The translations under genes were made by a program, and so were the position numbers. This document shows, one piece after another, positions 1 through 10,846 of a stretch of 64,000 nucleotides of DNA; the first letter of the stretch is position 1, and each line of letters opens with the position of its first letter. Source of the stretch: Haliclona indistincta (taxonomy: Eukaryota; Porifera; Demospongiae; Haplosclerida; Chalinidae); contig OZ024783.1 in assembly GCA_964017065.1 (NCBI GenBank), positions 2,159,272-2,223,271 on the forward strand, written 5' to 3'. The notes beneath the pieces were generated by a model. That model was given only the letters and a program-made list of their open reading frames with translations. It was not told the origin of the DNA and made no database searches.

Positions 1-450
1 CTACGAAGCGTAGCGCTCTAATAGTATTTTGGCTAAATGCACTATACAATAAGCTACCGAAAAACATACAACAAACCAGCAGTACACAAACCAGCTCTGT
101 AATAATCTAACACAAAGTAACCGTAAGACACGCCGCCAAGTACGAGGAACAAGCCTGTTGGTACGGTTACTTTGTGTTAGATTATTACAGAGCTGGTTTG
201 TGTACTGCTGGTTTGTTGTATGTTTTTCGGTAGCTTATTGTGTAGTGCAGTTCGTCAAAATACTATTAGATCGCTACGCTTCGTAGAGAACAGTAGACAC
301 GGTGTCTACTGTTCTCTACGAAGCGTAGCGATCTAATAGTATTTTGACGAACTGCACTACACAATAAGCTACCGAAAAACATACAACAAACCTGCACTAC
401 ACAAACCAGCTCTGTAATAATCTAACACAAAGTAACCGTAACACAGGATT
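1..450. repeat. Foldback repeat with three alternating arms
   Basis: One arm of about 130 bp (1-136) reappears reverse-complemented at about 160-285 and again in direct orientation at about 314-445. Between the last two lies a short palindrome at 284-313 built on gaacagtagacac/gtgtctactgttc. The arms begin with ctacgaagcgtagcg. No ORF of note is present. I read it as a foldback or MITE-like element whose left end may lie outside the window. Confidence 0.75.
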
Positions 451-1017
451 TCAGGGGAAAGGGCGGAATTTGCAGCCTAGCAATATAACAAGGCTATTTT
501 ACAGCAACAGCCTCTTCTTCACCAGCAAATGAACGCGCGTGCTATTTGATTCAGCTTCTACCCGCTTCTCAGAACCGTAGAAACAGCTTTACAACTTTGT
601 TCAACACGCCCACGCCCGATGCAGTGAGTGTTTCAATATAATTATTTCCGTGGACCCCTCCGTTTATTACCCCGTTGCGTATCCACTTGTACTGTATTAT
701 CTATGCCATTACAAATAATAGAGCAAACAGACTTTCACACCTTCGAATTCGTGAAAGGGCTAATAAAAGACTGCCTACAGAAACTGAAGAACAGGTTATG
801 ATTCTTGACTCAATGCTAAGACATTTCATGCTTATGACTCCTCCTTTTTCCCGGACACTGTTAAACTATGGAACCTGCTGATCATGAGATTGTCCCTGCA
901 GCAGATTGTCTCCGCTTCATCCCTCTCTGTTTTCAAGAGAGATGTTTGTGGCTATCGATCTAATTTAATCTAGTAACTTATGTTGTTTGTCTTTTCTTTT
1001 GGTTGGTACCATGCATT
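451..1017. other. Intergenic, no supported gene
   Basis: Unique-looking intergenic sequence. A 68-codon ORF at 675-881 has no recognisable motif, and I do not call it a gene. Confidence 0.5.
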
Positions 1018-1092
1018 ATTAACCCTCGGCGCATGCGCGAGGGTTACGGTATGTACTTGTTAACCCTCGGCGCATGCGCGAGGGTTACGGTA
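1018..1092. repeat. Two direct copies of a palindromic repeat
   Basis: The unit ttaaccctcggcgcatgcgc followed by gagggttacggta occurs at about 1019-1051 and about 1060-1092. Each copy is itself palindromic (ccctcg / gcgcatgcgc / cgaggg). The motif aaccctcggcg recurs inverted as cgccgagggtt at about 1971-1981 and about 2493-2503, so these are probably terminal repeats of the element family annotated next. Confidence 0.7.
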
Positions 1093-2503
1093 CTTGGTTT
1101 GCAATTCGCTGTCCATCGAGCTGCAGAGAACAGCGATCACTTTTACGCGCTGGTAAAGTTATGACATGATAAGCACCGCAAGGGCTTGCAATTTGACTCG
1201 TGGATTTTGCTAAAGTGCTTTCGTTCTCGAGTTATGGCTAGCTGGCTCACCTTGACGGCCATCTTGGACCTTTCTGACGACAAAATCGCCCATAGTTGAC
1301 TATCTAGGTACTTGTAGATTCCATCTAAACTTTAGGACAGCTCTGGGGGTGCGTAGACATGTCAAGAAAAAGCCTATCAAAGCCGGCTACCTACTAAGGA
1401 GCTAACTCTACAATGTGCAAGACGCCGAGTAGTCTCGCGGGCCAGACGTTCTGGGGGAACGTCTGGTCACTAAGGCCAGGTTTCTGTGAGCGACGCCAAC
1501 ATTCCGGCGCGCCCTCATAAGCAATCAATTGCGTGGGTTTTCACGTGACTACGGGGCGCGATTGCGCATGAAGCTGTTTACAGAGCTTTTTAGCTGCCAA
1601 AACTGGCGTGTTCGTCGTGAAAAGTCTTACAAGCGACGGCTAATACCTGCTACTCGTTGTTCTCGATGCTGCTGACGGTATATTGTACATGATTCATGTT
1701 CACGCAATGGTTCTCTTGTTGTCTCATGACTGCTCCAGCGATCATGATGACATCGCGATTGTAGCCAACCAGGTTGGTATTGCTCTAGGAAGAGTTTTAG
1801 CATGCTAAAAGCCTGTTAACATGCTACACGCTTACTAACTAGACTGGTGACGTCGACTAAAACACGTGATTTCAAGCGTGACGTGTCGTTTGTTTACATT
1901 CCATTGTGCCACGAAAACCTGGCCTTAGTGACCAGACGTTCCCTCAGAACGTCTGGCCCGCGAGACTAGACGCCGAGGGTTTTGTGAAATCTGTTCGTTT
2001 GTCATTCACTCACTCGTTCGTTCGTTCTGTCCATCGAACTACAGAGACCACCGCTCACTTCTGGAACTCGGTAAAGACATGAACAGGCTTAGCATGACAA
2101 TGGCTTGCAATATGACTCGTGGATTTTGCTAAAGTGCTTTCGTTCTCGAGTTATGGCTGGCTCACCTTGACGGCCTTCTTTGACCTCTCTGACGACTAAA
2201 GCGCCCATAGTTGACTACCTAGGTACTTGTAGATTCCATCTAAACTGCAGGACAGCTCTGGGGGTGGTAGACATCTCAAGAAAAAGCCTATCAAAGCCAA
2301 GAGCAATGGCTACCTACTCAGTGTTCACGGTCACGCCCACTTGACACACCTTGTCTCGGTTGTGGTCAGCACTTTGCTGTCTTCTGGTTAGCAGTGCAGT
2401 TTCAATAGAAAACAGGTTGGCTTTAGCTGCAAAGCTCCTTCTGCAAACCATAACTAAGGAGCTAACTCTACAATGTTTGCAACGGTGCTCAAACGCCGAG
2501 GGT
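1060..2503. repeat. Two copies of an AACCCTCGGCG-ended repeat family
   Basis: About 300 bp at 1127-1410 and 2030-2480 are clearly homologous; they share blocks such as ctcgtggattttgctaaagt and ttcgttctcgagttatggct. Left ends carry aaccctcggcg and right ends carry cgccgagggtt. The first copy is interrupted near its right end by the element at 1430-1968. An internal motif (ctcgagttatggc) is shared with the TGCCTCGGTGG family elsewhere in the window, so the two families may be related. No transposase is visible. Confidence 0.6.
1430..1968. mobile_element. 539-bp TIR element with 9-bp target duplication
   Basis: The ends are inverted repeats of about 53 bp (1430-1482 and 1916-1968) with one mismatch, starting tagtctcgcgggccagacg. 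Each TIR also contains an inner hairpin (ccagacgttc / gaacgtctgg). The direct repeat gacgccgag flanks it at 1421-1429 and 1969-1977. Only one gacgccgag copy is expected from the related repeat at about 2493, so it is a 9-bp target-site duplication. Long TIRs with a 9-bp duplication are typical of Mutator-like elements. It has no ORF and is non-autonomous. Confidence 0.85.
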
Positions 2504-2612
2504 TCGTGAAATTCGTTCATTATTATTATTAATGAATTTTATTTCCGTGCGAGGCAAATACATGCTGTAAGTATACCTAGTAATCAATTATTGTGTAGCA
2601 GAGGGAACAGGC

Positions 2613-2940
2613 TCACATGTCATCACATCCATATATGAACACGTTCTGTTTGCGACTGTGACCATGTAAATCACAGAATAGTACCACTTCTCTATCCTCT
2701 GCCAACCTGAAGAATTTAGCAAAAAACCATCACATCGTGACAATACTCGTTTTGGTTCTTCTTCACTTTTAATTTGACTAGTTGCTTGGTGTGCCAGACT
2801 GTAGGATAGGCCTCTTTGATCTTGGTACGATAGTTTCTGTTCAGGTCTCTCCCAGCTAGTGAGCAGCGATAGTTACCGACAATGACACCATCAGGATTTT
2901 ATATAGGGACCACCTTGAAGACAAATACATCACGAAGCAA
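2613..2940 (-). pseudogene. Cytosolic carboxypeptidase (M14, AGBL2/3-like) fragment
   Basis: Reverse-strand exon-like pieces at about 2720-2940 and 2613-2706 encode blocks diagnostic of cytosolic carboxypeptidases, which trim glutamate from tubulin tails. They are LLRDVFVFKVVP, then [13 protein letters not shown] and [10 protein letters not shown], then VVLFCDLHGHSR and KQNVFIYGC. A TAA stop interrupts the frame just before NPDG, and the invariant DFHGHS reads DLHGHS. Only about 80-100 residues of a much longer family protein are present, and the upstream side runs straight into a GA microsatellite at 2941. It is a pseudogene fragment, left by rearrangement. Confidence 0.85.
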
Positions 2941-2955
2941 CTGAAGAGAGAGAGA

Positions 2956-3027
<72 letters not shown>

Positions 3028-3060
3028 GAGAGGGAGAGGGAGAGGGAGAGGCGGGGAGGG
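2941..3060. repeat. GA microsatellite
   Basis: Nearly pure (GA)n with interspersed GGGA. It lies exactly at the junction between the carboxypeptidase fragment and the duplicated block that follows, so it may mark a recombination breakpoint. Long SLSL reading frames here are artefacts of the repeat. Confidence 0.9.
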
Positions 3061-3663
3061 AGGTTTGCTAGCTCCTTGAGAGGAGGCATGACAGTCACTT
3101 TTTGCCTGGTCGAGGTTTGCCTCTTTGATAATTTCCAGTTGAAGGATGCTTATGTTGCATGTAAACACTCCTCAGTGCTAAGCTGTGTTGCTCGTCTGTC
3201 ACTGTATGTAAATTGGTTATGAGTGAATGAGTGAGTGTGTGCGTGACTCACCTAGCTTCAGTCATCTCTATTCCATGATGATAGTATCACTGTCTGTACA
3301 CAATATTGACTCACAGTACTAGCAGTGACACACTCACATCACTCACCTTCTATCAAGTGTGCTCGAGCAGCAGTGGAGATATCAAGCAGAGAGAAGCAAG
3401 TCAGTAGTATTGCAGTGGTAGTAACAAACTCTCTCTCTCTCTCTCTGAGCTGCTATGGTAGTCTCCATAACCAGCATCATCCACCATCTCCTCCACTCCG
3501 CTATAAGATGCCACATGTATATCATCTTGATCGAGTCACGTTTCTCTATACTGATTGATGAGGGTCCTAACGAAGTGATCACTATACTGTTCTTCTGTAA
3601 AGACCTAGACCATCAGATTCATCGCTAGAATAGGCTATTACGCTCGCTTCTTTTGGCGGTGTA
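3061..3663. repeat. Duplicated upstream block, copy 1
   Basis: This segment is repeated in the same orientation at about 47395-48090 and inverted at about 51540-52260. Each copy leads up to the start codon of a Roco gene. It contains an exon-like stretch (reverse strand near 3370-3410, LDISTAARAHLIE in one frame) and part of the unidentified ORF described at 51540-52260. I cannot name a product; it may be promoter plus remnants of a neighbouring gene. Confidence 0.6.
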
Positions 3664-4560
3664 ACGGAGATATGTGTTCCCCCTGATTTTCTGTTCCCCC
3701 AAACAGATATCTCCAGCCACGCCCTCGGAGACATGTGTTCCCCTTGATGAACTAGCAGTGATATCTGTTCCCCCTCACGCGGATATGTGTTTCCCCGATG
3801 ATATGTGTTTCCCACTCGCTCGCGCGCGTATTCATTCGTGAGTACTAGCTCATCGTAGACTACACAAAGGAGAGACTTCGATTGCACGGCGAATGACTGC
3901 TCTAAACTGTAGTATAGTGATCCAGAGCATTTTGGCTTTCAATGGTAGCTTTGTGATGCCCTCTCACTTGCACTAGTGACTGCTGATCGATCTTGTGCAT
4001 GTATTACCTCAATTAGTTTATTAATGCATGCAGAGCGGCTGTTTCAAGCAGTATAGATATCTCTAATCATGGAGGTGTATGCTCTGATGATCATTAAGGT
4101 AATCATTGCCTATTAAAAAATATAAATTCAGTTAAAGTTTTAAAATAAACATAGCTATAATGCAAATCTTATTTCGTTTCAGAGAATGTCTCTTGCAGTA
4201 GTAGTAGCAGTAGCAAATGTGCTGACAAGTGACGTCACCCTTGACTGCGTATTTGCAGAGTTAATTGACAAGTAGTCATTGTGTAGATTGATCTCATCTG
4301 GCTATAAAATTTATTATTCAGACTAGGTATACTTGCAATTCCTCAGTGCAATGGCCATATCGATGGATGAAGAGAACTACACTTGTCCTGATAAAATAGC
4401 ATACCAGATTGTTTGTGAGACGAGCAATTCGCGCGCTAGCACACGCGCGCGAACAGATAACACTGCGTTTTAATTCATCAGGCCGGGGGAACACATATCT
4501 CCGAGGGCGTGGCTGGAAATATCTGTTCGGGGGAACACAAAATCAGGGGAATCACAAAAT
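3664..4560. mobile_element. Foldback element inserted upstream of Roco-1
   Basis: Both ends carry long imperfect inverted repeats: left ctgattttctgttccccc, then agccacgccctcggaga; right is the reverse complement of the same blocks at about 4480-4555. The inverted similarity extends for about 100 bp. The interior is AT-rich and has no transposase. The other Roco copies lack it and instead have tggcgggtaagcatcacgtg at this place, so it is an insertion specific to this copy. Confidence 0.7.
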
Positions 4561-4693
4561 CATTTAATTTAATTTATAATTAATTTAGCTGCAGGAAACC
4601 ACAAAAGCATTCTCTCAAAGACACAAGCCTCAAGCTTAGCTATAGGGCGGACTATTAAAGAGGAGAGCACTTGTGATTTATTGACGCAGAGCA

Positions 4694-7600
4694 ATGGCTG
4701 AAGGACGAAGAGAAGAACAATACATAACCGCTTTTAAGAACGGGAACAAGCTTATGGCGGAGCAGCTGCTACCCAGCATACCACAACCAGCTACCATCAC
4801 GACAACGTTCACGTCCAAAGTGTATTATGCTGAGTTATCATTGGTCTCTCTGCTCCACCTAGCTGCGTACTGCAGGGGCTGGAGGAATGTAGTCACTTTG
4901 CTAGTATCCGTGTATAATTGTGCCGCCAACTGCAAGGACGCCGAGGGACACATTCCACTGCATTATGCCGCCAGCAATGGACACCTCGAGGTGGTGAAAT
5001 ATTTCATAGTTAAACTACATTGTGACCCTATGGACAAGAACGAGTATGGCGAGACACCACTTCACTTTGCTTGTCGCTATGGTTACCTCATTATTGCTCG
5101 GTATCTCATCAGAGAGGAACACTGTAACCCATCATGTGAGGACATCAAGAATGGCGAGACACCACTTCACTATGCTTGTCAAGGTGGTTACCTCAACATC
5201 GCTCAGTATCTCATCAGAGAGGAACACTGTAACCCATCATGTGAGAACAAGTATGGCTGGACACCACTTCACCGTGCTTGTACTAATGGTCACCTCAACA
5301 TTGCTCAGTATCTCATCAGAGAGGAACACTGTAACCCATCATGTGAGAACAAGTATGGCTGGACACCACTTCACCGTGCTTGTACTAATGGTCACCTCAA
5401 CATTGCTCAGTATCTCATCAGAGAGGAACACTGTAACCCATCATGTGAGAACAAGTATGGCTGGTCACCACTTCACCGTGCTTGTACTAATGGTCACCTC
5501 AACATTGCTCAGTATCTCATCAGAGAGGAACACTGTAACCCATCCTGTGAGGACAATGATGGCAGGACACCACTTCACTTTGCTTGTATACGTGGCCACG
5601 CCCACATTGTACAATATCTGTTATCAACTGGACGAGTGAATCCACTGACTAAGAACAAGTATGGCGTCAATGCATTGTCCTGTGCTAGTGGCAAGTATGA
5701 TATCATTAAACTATTTGAACCATTCGAAGAGTGCAGGACAGCCTTCCCAGTGCACACGTTCACTAAACTGATACTCACAGGAGACAGTGGAGCTGGTAAG
5801 ACTACCATAACTGAACTCATCGTCCGCCTAGCTAGTTCTACAGCTGTAGAGTGTGTCGCTGATGTTCAATGCTACACAGCAGGGATTGTTCCACACCACA
5901 TCCAGAGTGAGCAGCTGGGCAACTTTGTCGTGTATGACTTTGCAGGACAGCAAGAATACTACTCGAGTCATGATGCCGTGCTCGAGCAAGTGATGCAAAG
6001 GTCAGCAGCCATGTTTCTCTGTGTGGTAGACCTGAGTGAGAGCAAGGAGAAGATCTGTGAGTCGCTCCACTACTGGCTAAGCTTTATCGACAATGCCTGC
6101 AGCACAGCAGAGGGACGATCGCACGTGGTGATCATTGGTAGCCATGCCGACCAGGTCATGTCGTCGGTAGAGGAGAAGAGCTCGCTGCTGCAGACCATCA
6201 TGGCTACCAGAAGAGTAAGACGCCAGAAGTACGTAGAGTGCATTGCTATGGACTGTCGCAGAACCAACACTGTCGCTTCACGTCGTTTGATCGCCACACT
6301 CACCAACAGCCAGAAAGTCATCACTGCCAGTCAGCCCATCATCCACTACTATTCTCATGTTGTCTACGCATTCTTTCGTACCAAGCTGAACGTGGTAGGC
6401 TGTACACTACATGATCTTGTCTCTGCAATCGCTAAGGAAAACGATTCTTCTCTCCCTAGCGACCAGTCTGTCCTCACAGAGATCCTCACCACTCTCAGTG
6501 ATAAAGGTCTCATCCTCTTTATACGCCATCATCAATCCAGCTGGATCGTAGTGAAGACAGAAGCCTTGTTAAACGAAATCAATGGAACACTGTTTGCCCC
6601 TCGTCAATTCAAAGAACATCGTGATCTTGCCAGCAACACTGGCATAGTACCCGTCTCTAACCTTCACAAAGTGTTTCCCGACTACAACTCAGAAATGCTC
6701 GTCGGATTTCTCACTTCATTAGATTTCTGTCGACCAGTGGACCCATCAGTGCTGCAGTATACCAACCTCCAGACCACACCCTCTCACTCCACAGCTGATC
6801 TCCTCTTCTTCCCCAGTCTTGTTCAGTCAGAGCGACCAGACAGCCTCTTCCAGCAGCTAGGAGCACTAGAGTTTGGCTGGTGTCTGAAGTGTATGGATCC
6901 ACACGAGTTCTTGAGCTCTCGTTTTCTTCACGTCCTTCTCCTCTCAGTGGCTTACAAGTTCCCTCTAGCCAGTCAAGGTCTCAATCGCATGTGCAGAGTG
7001 TGGAGGAATGGTATCTTCTGGAGAAATTACGATGACATCTCAACTGTGATAGAGCTCGTTGACAACAACAGATGTGTGTTGGTGGCCATGTCATGTGATG
7101 ACACCAGTCCAGTTGAAAATGCTGAACTTCGCAGTTCTCTCATTGGTCTAGTTCGTCACCTCCAACAGCGGTATTGCCCTCATCTCAATGTATGTGAGTT
7201 CCTGATCTCTCCTGATCTCATCCAGCGATACCCTCTGGATAACCTGCCCGACTCTGATCTATTCGACATCCATCACGTCGCTCGATCTATGCTCCTTCAC
7301 AAGAAAGTGGTTCCCAGTTATACAGATAGCAGTGGTCGTCTTCCATTAACATCACTTCCCTTTGAGCCATATCATCAGCTTAGTTCCTCCTCTGTCTGTC
7401 AGCTACTCAATCCGAACTTGGCCGACCAGCAAGCTCCTGGTCCTCTCCTCGAGGAGGTGAGGCAGCTCTGTCGTCAGACTAAAGTGAAACCACAAGTGTA
7501 CAAGGAACTGAGAGAGCATCTGGACAAGCTGAGTCTATTCTCTGGCAGGGATCCTCTGGTGAGCAGTGTGGCTGTACTGTAGCATGTGATGGTAGTAATG

Positions 7601-8133
7601 TTTCTCTGGTGTGTACAGGAGGTGGCTGGCTTGAAGGAGCAGGACCTACCAAGTGATCCACCCACAGCTGCTGGTAGCTCCAGTACCCTCAGTGAGTCAC
7701 ACATGTACACAAGTTGTGACAGTATTGTTATTGTATGTTCAGGCTCAGTTAGTCAGACTCCTCCCAGTACTCACTCTGATCCACCAGTACCCAGTGTAGA
7801 CCTGTCCAATATACCTGATGATGGTACACTAGGTGAGTATGAACACATCAACACTATCGAGGCTTTTCACAATTTTGTATCATTGTAGATATCCGGTCTC
7901 ATCTTGCTGTACTGCTTGTAGTCCTGAGAAGCACTGTGTGTCAATGGTTTGAGCTAGGACTACAGCTTGGACTGGATTACTTCACACTAAGTGTAATAGA
8001 AAAGGATCGCAGAGAGTCTAAAGAGTGTATGAGAGAGATGCTGGTATCATGGCTAAAGGGTCAGGGAGGAGGGTGTACTAAACACACTCTCAGAACAGCT
8101 CTATTGAACATTGACTGCAGGATAGATGGTTGA
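4694..8133 (+). CDS. Roco-1: ankyrin-Roc-COR-Death protein, intact
   Basis: Four exons: 4694-7558, 7619-7691, 7743-7832 and 7889-8133. Introns are 60, 51 and 56 nt with GT-AG ends, phases agree, and the product is 1090 aa. Residues about 80-345 hold seven ankyrin repeats ending in NPSCEN-type linkers. A Roc GTPase follows, with P-loop GDSGAGKTT (about 362), G3 motif DFAGQQEYY (about 415) and G4-like GSHADQ (about 481), then a COR winged-helix region (about 549-640 and on). The last exon encodes a Death domain (WFELGLQLGLDYF ... TLRTALLNI). This order matches DAPK1 after removal of the kinase, so a role in death or stress signalling is likely but inferred. Retention of intron 1 gives a stop at 7580-7582 and a 962-aa form without the Death domain. 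The start is chosen because all copies share the ATG context and MAEGRR. Confidence 0.9.
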
Positions 8134-8322
8134 ATACAATTAAATTTTGGTTAATTTCGAAATACGTTTCAGTGTCTCTTCATGTTCAATATCACTTCAT
8201 TATGAACCTACTATGTGATGTCTGCAGCTAGTTAGTAAAGAGGGAGGAGCTGGTTATTATGAAACACTGTACACAGTTCTACACACTGATGTTGATAAAA
8301 TTAATTTGTTTTGTATTCTTGT
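8134..8322. other. Short tail-to-tail intergenic segment
   Basis: Probably 3' UTR sequence of Roco-1. It is shared with 60960-61052 next to Roco-4 and in part with 42224-42350 next to Roco-2, so the duplicated unit included the Roco 3' flank. No ORF. Confidence 0.6.
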
Positions 8323-8773
8323 TCAAGAATGTGATATAATACAAGTGATAGAGGAGACAGGTCTCTCACAGATACTGCTAGTGTCAGTACAGGTGGGACG
8401 ATTAACATAATGACCATTATACACTGATGTACTGCTACCACCACCATCTAGATTCTGAGATGAGGAGGGAGGGAGGGAGAGAGAGAGAGAGAGAGAGGGA
8501 CCATGAGTATCATAATAGCCGTATTTCTTACAAAAATCAGGTGCCTCTTAGAGGTGTTCTCCAGCTTAGCGCTAGTCTCAATCCAGACCTCACCACTGTA
8601 GCAATGATATGAAGTGACATACAGCTAGCAGGGTCTCACTCACTCACTCTTTCACTAGCCAGCCAGCTCCTGTGATTAGCTGACGGAACTTGTACTTTGA
8701 TCCCAGGAGTGTGGTAACAAACAACATAGGTGGAGTCTAACAGACCAAAATTAACCCTGGAACCACCTGAAAT
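8323..8773 (-). pseudogene. NAGPA: NAGPA-like gene remnant, arm A
   Basis: NAGPA (uncovering enzyme) removes GlcNAc from mannose-6-phosphate tags on lysosomal enzymes. Reverse-strand pieces are 8648-8773 (RVNFGLLDSTYVV ... RQLIT), a shortened exon at about 8536-8595 (GEVWIETSAKLE) and 8323-8454. The last carries the phosphodiester-glycosidase signature NLDGGGSS and a terminal ITCIISHS-like end. Compared with arm B, the two exons containing APRTAICAAKNGTLILLQ and VDGEEDIRKGID are deleted; exon ii joins directly to intron sequence near 8520-8540. No 5' half exists. Clearly non-functional. Confidence 0.8.
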
Positions 8774-8843
8774 CTGTAAAAAATCACAATACAATAACCA
8801 CATTAAAATTTTAGTTACTGTTAGTACAAAAATTTAGTCTTAA

Positions 8844-9466
8844 GGTGTTAGAGGTGTGAAGGTGTAAATTTTTGTTATGTGCAGAAAAATCACCATGCAT
8901 AAGTCTAAAACTGAGTAAGGAATATAGCTCCAGTTTTTTCTCACTGGTTCACCATTTAGTGGACGAACAGTTAAAATTTAAAGCAAACTTTTTCATTTAA
9001 TAACAAACAAGCTATGCAGCTTTGTTTAAGCCAACTGTTTTTTTTACAATTTTGCTCATACTTCTCTTCCATGACAGTTTGGTACATCTTGTATATACTA
9101 ACACGAAGAACTAATGAACTATGATATCACCTGTAGCCGTCTCGCGAAGTAGTTCACACACGCTGATAGGCCTCCAAAGTATGCTACTAACAAAAACTGT
9201 CAAAGAACAAATTTCAGAGACGGCTACGAGTGAAAAGGTAGCTTTACTCGAGGGCTGCTAGAACGTGTACAGGATAAAGCGCCAAGCGATTCCTAGGCCA
9301 AAAATAACATCATTGTACTCACAAAATGGCGACGCTGCACCAATTCTTGGCTGTACAATCTTGAAAATAAAGTAGAAAGGTCACCAAACTAGTTATCTGT
9401 AACCTACACGCGGGCGATCGACACACACACCAATTTTGAGGGCTGACCCTTGAGGGTCGTACCACC
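8844..9466. mobile_element. TTAA-flanked MITE (piggyBac-type), 623 bp
   Basis: The element is flanked by TTAA on both sides (8840-8843 and 9467-9470) and has short inverted ends (ggtgtta / taccacc). In the other arm the same intron reads straight through a single TTAA at 59341-59344, which is the empty site. TTAA duplication is the hallmark of piggyBac-type transposition. There is no transposase ORF, so it is non-autonomous. Confidence 0.85.
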
Positions 9467-9506
9467 TTAAGACTGAATTTTTGTTCTCACCTGTTGTACT
9501 GTGCTA

Positions 9507-9896
<390 letters not shown>

Positions 9897-9960
9897 CTAA
9901 AATGAATTCACTGTAAGGATTGAATACTAGACAATTGACCTGTCAACATGAAACACAGCT

Positions 9961-9966
<6 letters not shown>

Positions 9967-10024
<58 letters not shown>
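9967..10024. repeat. CA microsatellite
   Basis: A run of about 28 CA units inside the RBBP4 arm-A intron. A related CA run is at 12826-12877, beside the duplicated exon, which supports an internal duplication of exon plus flank. Confidence 0.9.
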
Positions 10025-10027
<3 letters not shown>

Positions 10028-10846
10028 CTTGTAGCCCCTCCTACCTCTGCAGCGTGAGCATCAACCACCACATGACTAGCCTTGTTAGTACCGGTAGACC
10101 TGGTATCCATCTACATGTAGATAAAAAATTTGAAATACCATTAAAATTTAGTTATGATAAAAATTTTGAACTAACATCATCAATTTTTGATCATCACTGA
10201 CTAAACTGTCGTGAAGAAGGTGCCAGGCAACATCCTGTTGGTGAGATAGGTCATGTGATTATCATGTGACGATTACATGGTCTGTTACCTCGACTACTGC
10301 AGTGTGTCCTGTGTAGATGGTCTTGGCATCCAGCGACTTTTGCTCCTGGAGAGAGAGAGAGTGAGAGAGAGGGGGAGGGAGAGAGAGAGGGAGAGAGAGA
10401 GGGAAGGAGGGAGAGATTTATGAGTGATAGTCTGCGTTTTGCAACTGAATGAACTACATATCAATTAAAGTACAGAACATCACAGCACATAGGGTATGTG
10501 CTCTAAGAACTCTAGTTTTCTATTTTTTATATACATGTAGAACTAGTAAGTTCTTCAGAGAGAATTGATGTATGTGCTTGTGAACAGCGTTGATGGTTAG
10601 GTCTATATTAAAAAAAGTAAAGTAAAAAAATCTTTAATAAAAAAACTAAAAAGTGTAGGGATGACTCTTAAAAATTGATGGTTAGGTCTATATTAAAAAT
10701 ATAGACCTACTCCGCCCACTTTTCCAGGTCTATATACTAAATATAGGACCTATGTCATCAAAGGAATGACGTCATTATCGTACTATTTTGGATGCTATCT
10801 CTCACCTCCCATCCTGTTGAAGTTGTATGATGGCATAGCTCATCAT

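Noticed and set aside
5022..5639. 205-residue ORF overlapping the ankyrin repeats of Roco-1 in another frame
   Set aside because: A shadow frame of the repeated ankyrin DNA; the same shadow appears in every copy and the ankyrin frame is clearly the coding one.
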